A stretch of DNA of 64,000 nt from Paracoccus thiocyanatus (lineage in GTDB: Bacteria; Pseudomonadota; Alphaproteobacteria; Rhodobacterales; Rhodobacteraceae): assembly GCF_900156255.1 (NCBI RefSeq), contig NZ_FTMK01000011.1:44020-108019 (forward strand), read 5' to 3'. The position numbers were made by a program, and so were the translations under genes. The notes beneath the pieces were generated by a model. It searched no databases. It was not told the DNA's origin and worked only from the letters and a program-made list of their open reading frames with translations. This document shows, in pieces, positions 33,976 to 42,279 of this stretch (the stretch's first letter is position 1; each line of letters opens with the position of its first letter).

Positions 33976-34665
33976 TCAGCCCAGCGAATAGCCGGTGCCG
34001 CGCACGGTGCGCACCGGATTGTCGCCGCCATGCGTCATCAGTGCCTTGCGCAGCCGGCCGACATGCACGTCGATGGTGCGGGTGTCGACATAGATGTCGC
34101 GGCCCCAGACCCGGTCCAGCAATTGCTCGCGCGTCCAGACCCGGCCGGGCTTTTCCATCAGCGTGGACAGCAGGCGGAACTCGGTCGGGCCCAGGTGCAG
34201 CGGCTGGCCGGCACGAAACACCCGATGCTCGCCCGCATCCAGGATGATGTCGCCGAAGCTGAGCCTTTCGCCCATCGAGGCCGGGCGGGTGCGGCGCAGC
34301 TGGGTGCGCAGCCGCGCCATCAGCTCGACCACGGAATAGGGCTTGACCACATAGTCGTCGGCGCCGGTTTCCAGCCCGCGCACCCGGTCCACCTCTTCGG
34401 AACGTGCCGACAGCATGATGATCGGGATCTGCCGGGTCGAGGGGTCGGCCTTGACCCGGCGGCAGACTTCGATGCCGCTGACATTGGGCAGCATCCAGTC
34501 CAGCACGATCAGGTCGGGCTGTTCCTCGGCGACCAGCAGCATCGCCTCGTCGCCGTTCTCGGCCAGGACGACGCCGAAACCCTCGGCTTCCAGGTTGTAT
34601 TTCAGCACCTCGCGCTGTGCGCCCTCGTCCTCGACGACCAGGACGCAGGGTTGGGTCTGTGCCAT
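33976..34665 (-). CDS. phoB: Phosphate regulon response regulator PhoB
   Basis: 229 residues, complete. Receiver domain with VVEDE, phosphoacceptor Asp ~56 in LIVLDWMLPNVSGIEVCRRV, and VKPYSVVELMARLR. The OmpR-type winged helix (~135-229) contains LGPTEFRLLSTLMEKPGRVW, the recognition helix IDVHVGRLRKALM and the closing RTVRGTGYSLG. It activates the phosphate regulon when phosphorylated by PhoR, which is not in the window. It lies three bases after the phoU remnant at the end of the pst operon. Confidence 0.97.
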   Translation of the reverse strand: MAQTQPCVLVVEDEGAQREVLKYNLEAEGFGVVLAENGDEAMLLVAEEQPDLIVLDWMLPNVSGIEVCRRVKADPSTRQIPIIMLSARSEEVDRVRGLETGADDYVVKPYSVVELMARLRTQLRRTRPASMGERLSFGDIILDAGEHRVFRAGQPLHLGPTEFRLLSTLMEKPGRVWTREQLLDRVWGRDIYVDTRTIDVHVGRLRKALMTHGGDNPVRTVRGTGYSLG

Positions 34666-34668
34666 GGC

Positions 34669-35151
34669 TCAGCCCCCCTCCATGCGCGGGACGCTTTCGC
34701 CCTTGGGCCGCGGCTCTTCGGGCAGTTCGCCGGTGGCCAGGTAGATCACCTGCTCGGCGATGCCAGTGGCGTGGTCGCCCATGCGCTCGATGTTCTTGGC
34801 GATGAAATGCAGGTGCATGCAGGCGGTGATATTGCGCGGATCCTCCATCATATGGGTCAGGAATTCGCGAAACAGCGCGTTATACATCTGGTCCACTTCC
34901 AGGTCGCGCTGGCGCACGTCGCCCGCCAGCGCCGCGTCGCGCTGGATATAGCTATCCAGCGCGTCCTTCATCATCGCCTCGACCGTGGCGGACATGCGCT
35001 TGAGCGCCATGCCGGCCCCGTCGATCGGCGGCATCTCGGACAGAACATGGCTGCGCTTGGCGATGTTCTTGGCGTAATCGCCGACGCGTTCCAGGATATG
35101 CGAGATCTTGATCACCGACAGCACCATGCGCAGGTCGGTCGCCCGCGGCGC
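34669..35151 (-). pseudogene. phoU: phoU lacking its N-terminal part
   Basis: About 160 codons of the PhoU C-terminal part are open ([54 protein letters not shown]), against roughly 235 in full PhoU. The missing ~75 residues include the first metal-binding E(x3)D repeat. The frame merges directly into pstB at 35141-35155. A shorter product could start at the internal ATG at 35127 (152 residues), but it would lack the N-terminal half of the three-helix repeat. PhoU normally signals phosphate sufficiency from PstSCAB to PhoR. Confidence 0.85.
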
Positions 35152-35774
35152 GCAACTGGTCGATCAGCTCTTCGACCTGGCTGGTGGCGATGGGGTCCAG
35201 CGCCGAGCAAGGCTCGTCCATCAACAGCACCTCGGGCTGGGTCGCCACGGCGCGGGCGATGCAAAGCCGCTGCTGCTGGCCGCCCGACAGGCCGGTGCCG
35301 GGATCGTTCAGCCGGTCCTTGACCTCGTTCCACAGCGCCGCGCCGCGCAGCGATTTCTCGACGATCTCGTCCAGTTCGGCGCGGTTGGCGGGCCAGGCCG
35401 TGGATGCGCGGGCCATAGGCCACATTGTCATAGATCGACTTGGGAAAGGGGTTGGGTTTCTGGAACACCATGCCGACGCGGGCACGCAACTGCACCGGGT
35501 CGACGCGCTTGTCATAGATATCCTCGCCGTCCAGCGTGATCTTGCCCTCGACCCGGCTGATGTCGATGGTGTCGTTCATGCGGTTCAGGCAGCGCAGGAA
35601 GGTCGACTTGCCGCAGCCCGAGGGGCCGATGAAGGCGGTGACGGTCTTGTCCAGCAGGTCGACATCCACGTCCTTGATCGCGTGCTTGTCGCCATACCAG
35701 ACCTGAACGTCGCGGGCCGAGATCTTGATTTCCGTCTGCTCCACAGCGCGCTCCAGGATTCTCATGTCGTTCAT
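35152..35774 (-). pseudogene. pstB: pstB with internal frameshift and deleted 3' end
   Basis: Phosphate transporter ATPase. The 5' part ([20 protein letters not shown] onward) has Walker [20 protein letters not shown] and Q-loop [20 protein letters not shown]. After GLAR an extra base (one G of the pair at 35387-35388 on the plus strand) shifts the frame. The other frame continues [40 protein letters not shown] and [20 protein letters not shown]. After ELIDQLRA the sequence jumps into phoU, so the last ~50 residues with the H-loop are missing. Corrected length ~208 against ~260 expected. Either a true null allele or an assembly error. Confidence 0.85.
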
Positions 35775-35794
35775 ATCGGGTCTCCTTCCCGAGT

Positions 35795-37138
35795 TTACCA
35801 CCGGCGCTCGAACTTGCGGCGCAGAAGGATGGCAAGCAGGTTCATGCAAAGCAGGAACACCAGCAGCACGATGATCGCCCCCGACGCGCGCTCGATAAAG
35901 GCGGGGTCGGCGCGCTGGGTCCAGTTGTAGACCTGGACCGGCAGGGCCGAGGCGGGCTCGAACAGCCCGTCCGGGGGCGCCGAGGGGACGTTGCGGACAA
36001 AGGCCACCATGCCGATCAGCAAAAGCGGCGCGGTTTCGCCCAATGCCTGCGCCAGGCCGATGATGGTGCCGGTCAGGATGCCCGGCATGGCCAGCGGCAG
36101 GACGTGATGGAACACCGACTGCATCTTGGACGCGCCCACCCCCAGCGCCGCGTCGCGGATCGAGGGCGGCACCGCCTTGAGCGCGGCGCGGGTGGCGATG
36201 ATGATGGTGGGCAGCGTCATCAGCGTCAGCACCAACCCGCCGACGATCGGCGCCGATTGCGGCAGGCCGGCGAAGTTGATGAAGGCGGCAAGGCCCAGGA
36301 TGCCGAAGACGATGGACGGCACCGCGGCCAGGTTCGAGATATTGACCTCGATGATGTCGGTCCAGCGGTTCTGGGGCGCGAATTCTTCCAGATAGATCGA
36401 GGCGGCGACGCCGATCGGCACCGCAAGCACCAGCACCACCAGCATCATGTAGAGCGAGCCCAGGATGGCGATGCCCACCCCCGCGGCCTCGGGGCGCTGG
36501 TCCGAGGCGTCGGGCCGGGTCAGGAACGACCAGTTCCACTGCGTCGCCAGCATGCCCTGCGCCTTCAGCGCATCGGCAAGCTGCAACTGCGCGGGCGAGG
36601 TATTGGCGTCGCGCGCCGCGCTTTCCATGCTGACGCGGCCCTTGTAATAGCCGTCCACCCGGCCGTTCACCAGCACGCGGGCCGTGACGGTCTGGCCGAT
36701 CAGTTCGGGATCGGCCAACACGCGATTGCGCAGTTGCGCCGACGCCTCTTTCGAGATCATGCCGGTGACGTCCTTGTCCGAAAGCCCGGCGATGGCGATG
36801 CCCTTGTCGGCGATGGTCTGTTCCAGCGCCTGTTGCAGGATCTTGCCATAGGTCAGGGTCAGGATCTTGCGGATATCCTGGGGGTCGCGGTTGCCGTTCT
36901 TGTCAAGCTGCGCGGCATCAAGCGCCACCGGGATTTCCAGATAGGTCTGGCGAAAGGCGCTGACGCCGCCGCCCAGGATGGTCGACAGCAGGATCACCAA
37001 CATGATCATCGAGATCACGATGGCGCCCAGGCCATAGGCGCGGAACCGCGCCTCGGCCGCATTGCGCTTGCGGGTATGGGGGTCGGCGACCAGCAGCGAG
37101 TTGCGGGGCTTGGCGCCGTCCAGGGATGCGTCGCTCAT
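35795..37138 (-). CDS. pstA: Phosphate ABC transporter permease PstA
   Basis: 447 residues. N-terminal extension of the DUF3333 type: a helix ([20 protein letters not shown]) and a ~170-residue periplasmic segment. Then come the permease helices with the coupling motif [40 protein letters not shown] and [20 protein letters not shown] are typical of PstA. The ATG overlaps the pstC stop (ATGA). The long periplasmic insert is normal for alphaproteobacterial PstA. Confidence 0.95.
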   Translation of the reverse strand: MSDASLDGAKPRNSLLVADPHTRKRNAAEARFRAYGLGAIVISMIMLVILLSTILGGGVSAFRQTYLEIPVALDAAQLDKNGNRDPQDIRKILTLTYGKILQQALEQTIADKGIAIAGLSDKDVTGMISKEASAQLRNRVLADPELIGQTVTARVLVNGRVDGYYKGRVSMESAARDANTSPAQLQLADALKAQGMLATQWNWSFLTRPDASDQRPEAAGVGIAILGSLYMMLVVLVLAVPIGVAASIYLEEFAPQNRWTDIIEVNISNLAAVPSIVFGILGLAAFINFAGLPQSAPIVGGLVLTLMTLPTIIIATRAALKAVPPSIRDAALGVGASKMQSVFHHVLPLAMPGILTGTIIGLAQALGETAPLLLIGMVAFVRNVPSAPPDGLFEPASALPVQVYNWTQRADPAFIERASGAIIVLLVFLLCMNLLAILLRRKFERRW

Positions 37139-38325
37139 TCGTATTGCTCCCGGTATTTGCGCACGACGTAAAGCGCGACGATGTTCAGCCCCAGCGTGAT
37201 GACGAACAGCGTCAGGCCCAGGGCAAAGGCCACCAGCGTCTCGGGCGCGGCGAAATCGTTGTCGCCGGTCAACTGGCTGACGATCTTGACGGTGATGGTG
37301 GTCATGGCCTCGAACGGGTTCAGGTCCATGCGCGCGGCGGCCCCCGCGCCCAGCACGACGATCATCGTCTCGCCGATGGCGCGCGACGCGGCCAGCAGCA
37401 CCGCGCCGACGATGCCCGGCAGGGCGGCGGGCAACACCACCTTGCGCACGGTTTCCGATTGCGTCGAGCCAAGCCCCAGCGCGCCGTCGCGCAGGGATTG
37501 CGGCACGGCGTTGATGATGTCGTCCGACAGCGAACTGACAAAGGGGATCAGCATGATGCCCATGACCAGCCCCGCTGTCATCACCGAGGAACCGGAACTG
37601 CCCAGGCCCAGCGGCTGGGCGAAATAGTCGCGCAGCATCGGCCCCACGGTGATCAGCGCGAAAAGCCCGTAGACGATGGTCGGGATCCCGGCCAGCACCT
37701 CGATCATCGGCTTGGCCACGCCGCGCAGCCGGGGCGTGGCGTATTCGGACATGTAGATCGCCGCGAACAGCCCGATGGGCACCGAAACCGCCAGCGCGAT
37801 CAGCGAGATGTAAAGCGTGCCCCAAAGCAGCGGCAGGATGCCCAATTGCGAGCCGCCGCCGAAGCGCGGCGACCAGGTCGTGCCGAAGAAGAAATCATGC
37901 CAGGGATATTGGCGAAAGAACTGCCCGGTCTCGAACAGCATCGAAAAGACGATCCCGGCGGTGGTCAGGATGGCGATGCTGGAACACAGGATCAAAAGCC
38001 CCTTGACCGTGGCTTCGACCGCGTTGCGGGCGCGAAAGCCCGGCGCGCTGCGCATCAGCGCCAGGCCCATGCCCGCCGCGGCCAGCACAAGCGCCAGGAT
38101 GGCCACCGGCGTCACATTCGCCGCCGGCTGCACGAAGCGCCAGATCGCGATCAGGAAAAGCGCCGGCAGCGCCGTCAGCAGCGCCGCGTTCCAGCCGTGA
38201 TAGCTGGGGCGCGAATGCAGCCGCCGCACATCGCCCCCCGCCTGCGCGATGACGCGCGCACGGGTGACGAAATAGCCGGCGCCTGCAAGGGCGAGGACGA
38301 TCAGCAAGGTCCATGAAGCTGGCAT
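37135..38325 (-). CDS. pstC: Phosphate ABC transporter permease PstC
   Basis: 396 residues with about eight membrane helices. Core signatures: WGTLYISLIALAVSVPIGLF, AIYMSEYATPRLRGVAKPMI, EVLAGIPTIVYGLFALITVG, and the coupling loop SLRDGALGLGSTQSETVRKV. GETMIVVLGAGAAARMDLNP follows. The N-terminal 100 residues (MPASWTLLIVLALAGAGYFV) are the alphaproteobacterial extension. It follows a terminator after pstS, so its expression is probably lower than that of pstS. Confidence 0.95.
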   Translation of the reverse strand: MPASWTLLIVLALAGAGYFVTRARVIAQAGGDVRRLHSRPSYHGWNAALLTALPALFLIAIWRFVQPAANVTPVAILALVLAAAGMGLALMRSAPGFRARNAVEATVKGLLILCSSIAILTTAGIVFSMLFETGQFFRQYPWHDFFFGTTWSPRFGGGSQLGILPLLWGTLYISLIALAVSVPIGLFAAIYMSEYATPRLRGVAKPMIEVLAGIPTIVYGLFALITVGPMLRDYFAQPLGLGSSGSSVMTAGLVMGIMLIPFVSSLSDDIINAVPQSLRDGALGLGSTQSETVRKVVLPAALPGIVGAVLLAASRAIGETMIVVLGAGAAARMDLNPFEAMTTITVKIVSQLTGDNDFAAPETLVAFALGLTLFVITLGLNIVALYVVRKYREQYE

Positions 38326-38349
38326 GTGGGCCCTCGGAACGGGAAACGG

Positions 38350-38394
38350 AAAAAGGGCGCGGGGCGCGCACTTGAACGGATGCCCCCCGCGCCC
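38350..38394 (-). terminator. Attenuating terminator between pstS and pstC
   Basis: On the minus strand GGGCGCGGGG pairs with CCCCGCGCCC (10 bp, ~20-base loop) and is followed by TTTTT. It starts seven bases past the pstS stop and leaves pstS in excess over the membrane genes, as is usual for binding-protein operons. Confidence 0.8.
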
Positions 38395-38400
38395 GTCAGG

Positions 38401-39435
38401 TCATTGCGCCGCGGCCATGGTCTTTTCGTCGGCAACGGCGGCCTGGGTGGCGGCCAGTTCGGGATCGGCCACCAGCCCATAGGCGGCCAGCGGGCCTTCG
38501 GCCCCGGCCAGCTCGTCCGAGACGAAGAATTCCGTGAATTCCTTCAGCCCCGGAATGGTGCCGATATGCTGTTTCTTGACATAGAAGAACAGCGGCCGCG
38601 ACACCGGGTATTCGCCCGAGGCGATGCTTTCGGTCGAAGGCTGGACGCCGGCGATGGTCGCGACCTTCAGCTTGTCGGTGTTGTTTTCATAGAAGGACAG
38701 GCCGAAGATGCCGATGCCGTTCTTGGCCGACTGGATGCGGGCCAGGGTCTCGGTATAGTCGCCGTCGATGTCGATGGACTTGCCGTCGGTGCGCAGCGCC
38801 ATGCAGGCCGATTCGGCCTCGTCCTCGCCCTTCTCGGCCTTGAACACCTCGGCGGCGCCCGATTCCTCGCAGCCCGCGGCGATCACCTTTTCCTCGAAGA
38901 CTTCGCGGGTGCCGTGCTTGGTGCCGGGCACGAAGGCCAGGATTTCCTGTTCGGGCAGGTCGGCGCGGATCTCGCTCCATTTGGTATGCGGGTTCGCTAC
39001 GACCTTGCCGTCGACCACCACCTCGGCGGCCAGGGCGTTGAACCAGTCGGCCGGGGTGAACTGAAAGTCGTTTCCGGCGATGTCGCTGGCAAAGACGATG
39101 CCGTCATAGCCGATGCGGACTTCCATGATGTCGGTCACGCCATTGGCCTTGCAGGCCTCGATCTCGCTGTCCTTGATGGCGCGCGAGGCATTGGCGATGT
39201 CGGTGGTGTTCTCGCCCACGCCTTCGCAGAATTTCTTGAGCCCGGCCGACGAGCCGCCGGATTCGACCACCGGGGTCGGGAAGTCGGTGTTTTCGCCAAA
39301 GGCTTCGGCAACGATGGTCGCATAGGGCAGCACCGTGGACGATCCCGAGACCTGGATCTGGTCGCGGGCCGAAGCCGCCGACGCCGAAGCAGCGATCACG
39401 GCAAGCGCCGACACGGTGAATTTCGCGGATTTCAT
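38401..39435 (-). CDS. pstS: Phosphate-binding periplasmic protein PstS
   Basis: 344 residues. Signal peptide MKSAKFTVSALAVIAASASA ends ASA-RD. The phosphate-binding loop is QVSGSSTVLPYATIVAEAFG (~28-46), then VVESGGSSAGLKKFCEGVGE and TDIANASRAIKDSE. GTKHGTREVFEEKVI contains the conserved Arg that contacts phosphate. VSRPLFFYVKKQHI closes the second lobe. First gene of the pst operon, behind a Pho-box-like sequence. Confidence 0.96.
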   Translation of the reverse strand: MKSAKFTVSALAVIAASASAASARDQIQVSGSSTVLPYATIVAEAFGENTDFPTPVVESGGSSAGLKKFCEGVGENTTDIANASRAIKDSEIEACKANGVTDIMEVRIGYDGIVFASDIAGNDFQFTPADWFNALAAEVVVDGKVVANPHTKWSEIRADLPEQEILAFVPGTKHGTREVFEEKVIAAGCEESGAAEVFKAEKGEDEAESACMALRTDGKSIDIDGDYTETLARIQSAKNGIGIFGLSFYENNTDKLKVATIAGVQPSTESIASGEYPVSRPLFFYVKKQHIGTIPGLKEFTEFFVSDELAGAEGPLAAYGLVADPELAATQAAVADEKTMAAAQ

Positions 39436-39493
39436 AGGATCACTCCTGACATTTCCATGGGGCCGGATGCGGCCTGCGCGTTCTCTAATGCGC

Positions 39494-39526
39494 TGGTGCG
39501 ACGGTTATGCGAAAGGAATGTAACAG
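39494..39526 (-). promoter_or_regulatory. Probable Pho box upstream of pstS
   Basis: Read on the minus strand, three consecutive 11-bp units begin CTGTTACATTC, CTTTCGCATAA and CCGTCGCACCA. The units share C-T-(G/T)-T and C-A-T/C at fixed positions, matching the PhoB tandem 11-bp repeat. The site lies about 60-90 bases before the pstS start. Confidence 0.6.
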
Positions 39527-39541
39527 TTCCGCGACAAAGCT

Positions 39542-39610
39542 GGAGTATTTGCGAAACGGTGAAAAGCGGAAATCCGCCGCGCCGGGCTTTCGCCGTTTTC
39601 CAAATACTCC
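39542..39610. repeat. Inverted pair of the dispersed TATTTG repeat
   Basis: GGAGTATTTGCGAAACGG at the left and its near-complement CCGTTTTCCAAATACTCC at the right form a hairpin of about 23-bp arms around a short GC-rich centre. Located between aroC and pstS. Confidence 0.8.
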
Positions 39611-39641
39611 ATGGGGTGAATTGGCCCGGCACGGGCCAAGA

Positions 39642-39658
39642 GGGGAACAGCGTTCCCC
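39642..39658 (-). terminator. Intrinsic terminator of aroC
   Basis: GGGGAAC / GTTCCCC with a three-base loop. Flanking A/T bases (AAGA before, TTTTCTT after on the plus strand) allow stopping in either direction. It lies about 55 bases past the aroC stop. Confidence 0.65.
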
Positions 39659-39711
39659 TTTTCTTCCCCCCGATTGCCGCCGCCCCATTGCCGCCACCCA
39701 TTGCACCCGGC

Positions 39712-40812
39712 CTAGCCGATGCGGCCGCGCCGGCCGCCGGTCTGCGCGCGGTCCAGCAACAGGTGGTCCAGCACGACACAGGCCGCCATCGCCTCGGCGA
39801 TGGGCACGGCGCGGATGCCGACGCAGGGGTCGTGCCGGCCCTTGGTGATCAGCTCGATCTCTTCGCCGCGCCGGTCGATGGTGCGGCGCGGGGTCAGGAT
39901 GGAACTGGTCGGCTTGACGGCGAATCGCACCACGATGTCCTGCCCGGTCGAGATGCCGCCCAGAATCCCGCCGGCATGGTTCGACAGAAAGCGCGGCCCT
40001 TCGTTGCCCATGCGGATCTCGTCGGCATTCGCGGTCCCGGTCAGGGCGGCGGCGGCCATGCCCTCGCCGATCTCGACGCCCTTGACCGCGTTGATCGACA
40101 TCATGGCGGCGGCCAGGTCGGTGTCCAGCTTGGCATAGACCGGCGCGCCCAGCCCGGCCGGGCAGCCCTGGACCAGCACCTCGACGGCGGCGCCGACGCT
40201 GTCCTGGGCCTTGCGGATGGCGTTCAGATAGTCCTCCCATGCCGGCACGGCCGCGGCATCGGGCAGGAAGAACGGGTTCGCGTCGATCGCCGCCGCGTCG
40301 AAATTCGCCCGGTCCAGGTGCAATTCGCCCATCTGCACCATGTAGCCGGTGATCTTCAGCCCTGGCGCCAGGTCGCGCAGCACCGCCTGCGCGACGCCCC
40401 CCGCCGCGACCCGCGCCGCCGTCTCGCGCGCGCTGGAACGGCCGCCGCCGCGATAGTCGCGGATGCCGTATTTCAGGTGATAGGCGATATCGGCATGGCC
40501 GGGGCGGAAGGCCTGGGCGATCTCGCCATAATCCTTGCTGCGCTGGTCGGTATTCTCGATCATCAACTGGATCGGGGTGCCGGTGGTTTTCCCCTCGAAC
40601 ACGCCCGACAGGATGCGCACCCGGTCGGCTTCCTGCCGCTGGGTGGTGAATTTCGAACTGCCGGGCCGGCGGCGGTCCAGGAATTGCTGGATCCAGCCCT
40701 CGTCCAGCGCCACGCCGGGCGGGCAGCCGTCCACGGTCGCGCCCAAGGCCGGGCCGTGGCTTTCGCCCCAAGTGGTAAAGGTGAAGACGCGGCCGAAGGT
40801 GTTGACGCTCAT
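39712..40812 (-). CDS. aroC: Chorismate synthase
   Basis: 366 residues. Makes chorismate from EPSP with reduced FMN, the last shikimate step. Starts [20 protein letters not shown] (conserved GESHG). [40 protein letters not shown] and [20 protein letters not shown] are signature blocks, as is [20 protein letters not shown] near the C-terminus. Monocistronic, with its own terminator before the pst operon. The upstream gap to the secretion genes contains no other ORF of note. Confidence 0.98.
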   Translation of the reverse strand: MSVNTFGRVFTFTTWGESHGPALGATVDGCPPGVALDEGWIQQFLDRRRPGSSKFTTQRQEADRVRILSGVFEGKTTGTPIQLMIENTDQRSKDYGEIAQAFRPGHADIAYHLKYGIRDYRGGGRSSARETAARVAAGGVAQAVLRDLAPGLKITGYMVQMGELHLDRANFDAAAIDANPFFLPDAAAVPAWEDYLNAIRKAQDSVGAAVEVLVQGCPAGLGAPVYAKLDTDLAAAMMSINAVKGVEIGEGMAAAALTGTANADEIRMGNEGPRFLSNHAGGILGGISTGQDIVVRFAVKPTSSILTPRRTIDRRGEEIELITKGRHDPCVGIRAVPIAEAMAACVVLDHLLLDRAQTGGRRGRIG

Positions 40813-40947
40813 GGTTCCCGGATCCCCTTTTTGCCTGCGATAGCCGCAGGCCGGGCAAGGGGCAATCCCCAGCGCCGTCTTGCGGCATGGCGGCGCACCC
40901 GACGCCGGCAGGTTCCCGGCGCGGGCGGGTGCCAGGGGCGCCGCGCC

Positions 40948-42279
40948 TCAGTTTTCGCGAAAGGCCCGCGACAGGCTGTCCTCGATCGGCTTGATCAGGT
41001 ATTGCGCGAAAGTCCGGGCCGAGGTCTCGATCATCACCTCGGCCGGCATGCCCGGCGTGGGGCGAAAGCCCCGCACCCGCTCCAGTTCCGAAGGCGGCAG
41101 GTCGATGCGCACCACATAGACCTCGCGCGCGATGCCGTCGGTTTCGGTGGTCAGCGCATCGGCCGAGACATAGACCAGATGGCCCTGAAGCACCGGCGTG
41201 GTGCGCTGGTTCAGCGAGGTCATGCGCACCGCCGCCTTCTGGCCGATCTCGATCTCGTCGATATCGGTGCGCGAGATATAGGTCTCGATGATCAGCGGCG
41301 CGTCCAGGGGCAGGATTTCCAGGATCGGCTTGCCCGCCTCGATCACCCCGCCGGGGGTGTGGTAATGCATGCGCACGATGGTCCCCGAGACGGGCGAGAC
41401 GATCTGGGATCGTTCCAGCACGTCCTGGGCCTTGAGCGACTGTTCGCGGACGCTGTCCAGCTCGGCCTCGATGCCCTGGCTTTCGTCCAGCGCCGTCTGC
41501 TTGTGCTGGGTCAGCGCCTGCTCGATCTCGCTTTCGGCCTTGCGCACCGCCTCTTGCGTCTCGGCGATGAGCGAGCGCATGCGGCCGGCCTCGCCCTCGG
41601 CATCGGCGATGGCGCGCGCCAGGGCATTGACCTCGCTGCGCCGCACCAGTCCGCGCCCCAGCAGCAGATCGCGCGCGTCATGGTCTTCGCGCAGCAGGGC
41701 AAGCTGGGTCACGATGGCGGCAAGCTGCCCCTCATAGCCCTGGATGCGGGACCGGCTGGCGGCGATGTTGCTTTCCAGCAGGGTGATTTCGCCCTTCAGC
41801 CGGGCACGGGCGGCGCGAAAGGCCGCCTGCTGCTCGGCCATGATGGCGGCAAAGCTGGCATCCTCGCGCCGGGTTTGCAGGAAGTCGCCGAAGGCCAGCG
41901 CATCGGCGGCGACATATTCGGCCCGCAGCCGGGCGCTGATCGCTTCCAGCCGGGCGCGGCGCAGCTCCAGCTCGCGCCGGTTGGCGATCGAGGCGGTGCG
42001 ATCCAGCCGCACCAGCGCCTGGCCGGCGCTGACCGCATCGCCCTCGGCCACCAGGATCTCGCGGATGATGCCGCCTTCCAGGTGCTGGACGATCTTGTTG
42101 CGCCCGGTGGCGACGAAACTGCCCGGCGCCATGACCGCGGCCGCCAGCGGCGCGCGCAACGCCCAGGTGCCGAAGCCGCCCAGCGACACCACCAGCAGCG
42201 CAAGCCCCGCCACCAGATGCGCCGTGACCGAGCGCGGCACCCGGTCGTAAAGCCCGTCGGGATCGACGCTGCCGGTCAT
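40948..42279 (-). CDS. Type I secretion membrane-fusion protein (HlyD/PrsE family)
   Basis: 443 residues. Periplasmic adaptor that links the ABC exporter to an outer-membrane channel. One N-terminal transmembrane helix (VTAHLVAGLALLVVSLGGFG), then the lipoyl half-motif VQHLEGGIIREILVAEGDAV, a long coiled coil (~95-290), the second lipoyl half with SPVSGTIVRMHYHTPGGVIE, and a C-terminal beta region TPGMPAEVMIETSARTFAQY. These are signatures of type I adaptors. Translation is coupled to the ABC gene (ATGA). No TolC-like gene is nearby, so the outer channel must be encoded elsewhere. Confidence 0.93.
   Translation of the reverse strand: MTGSVDPDGLYDRVPRSVTAHLVAGLALLVVSLGGFGTWALRAPLAAAVMAPGSFVATGRNKIVQHLEGGIIREILVAEGDAVSAGQALVRLDRTASIANRRELELRRARLEAISARLRAEYVAADALAFGDFLQTRREDASFAAIMAEQQAAFRAARARLKGEITLLESNIAASRSRIQGYEGQLAAIVTQLALLREDHDARDLLLGRGLVRRSEVNALARAIADAEGEAGRMRSLIAETQEAVRKAESEIEQALTQHKQTALDESQGIEAELDSVREQSLKAQDVLERSQIVSPVSGTIVRMHYHTPGGVIEAGKPILEILPLDAPLIIETYISRTDIDEIEIGQKAAVRMTSLNQRTTPVLQGHLVYVSADALTTETDGIAREVYVVRIDLPPSELERVRGFRPTPGMPAEVMIETSARTFAQYLIKPIEDSLSRAFREN

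Noticed and set aside
35112..36539. A single 475-residue reading frame covering part of pstA and pstB
   Set aside because: It is the pstA shadow frame joined to the 5' part of pstB and then the frameshifted remainder; it is not a fusion protein.
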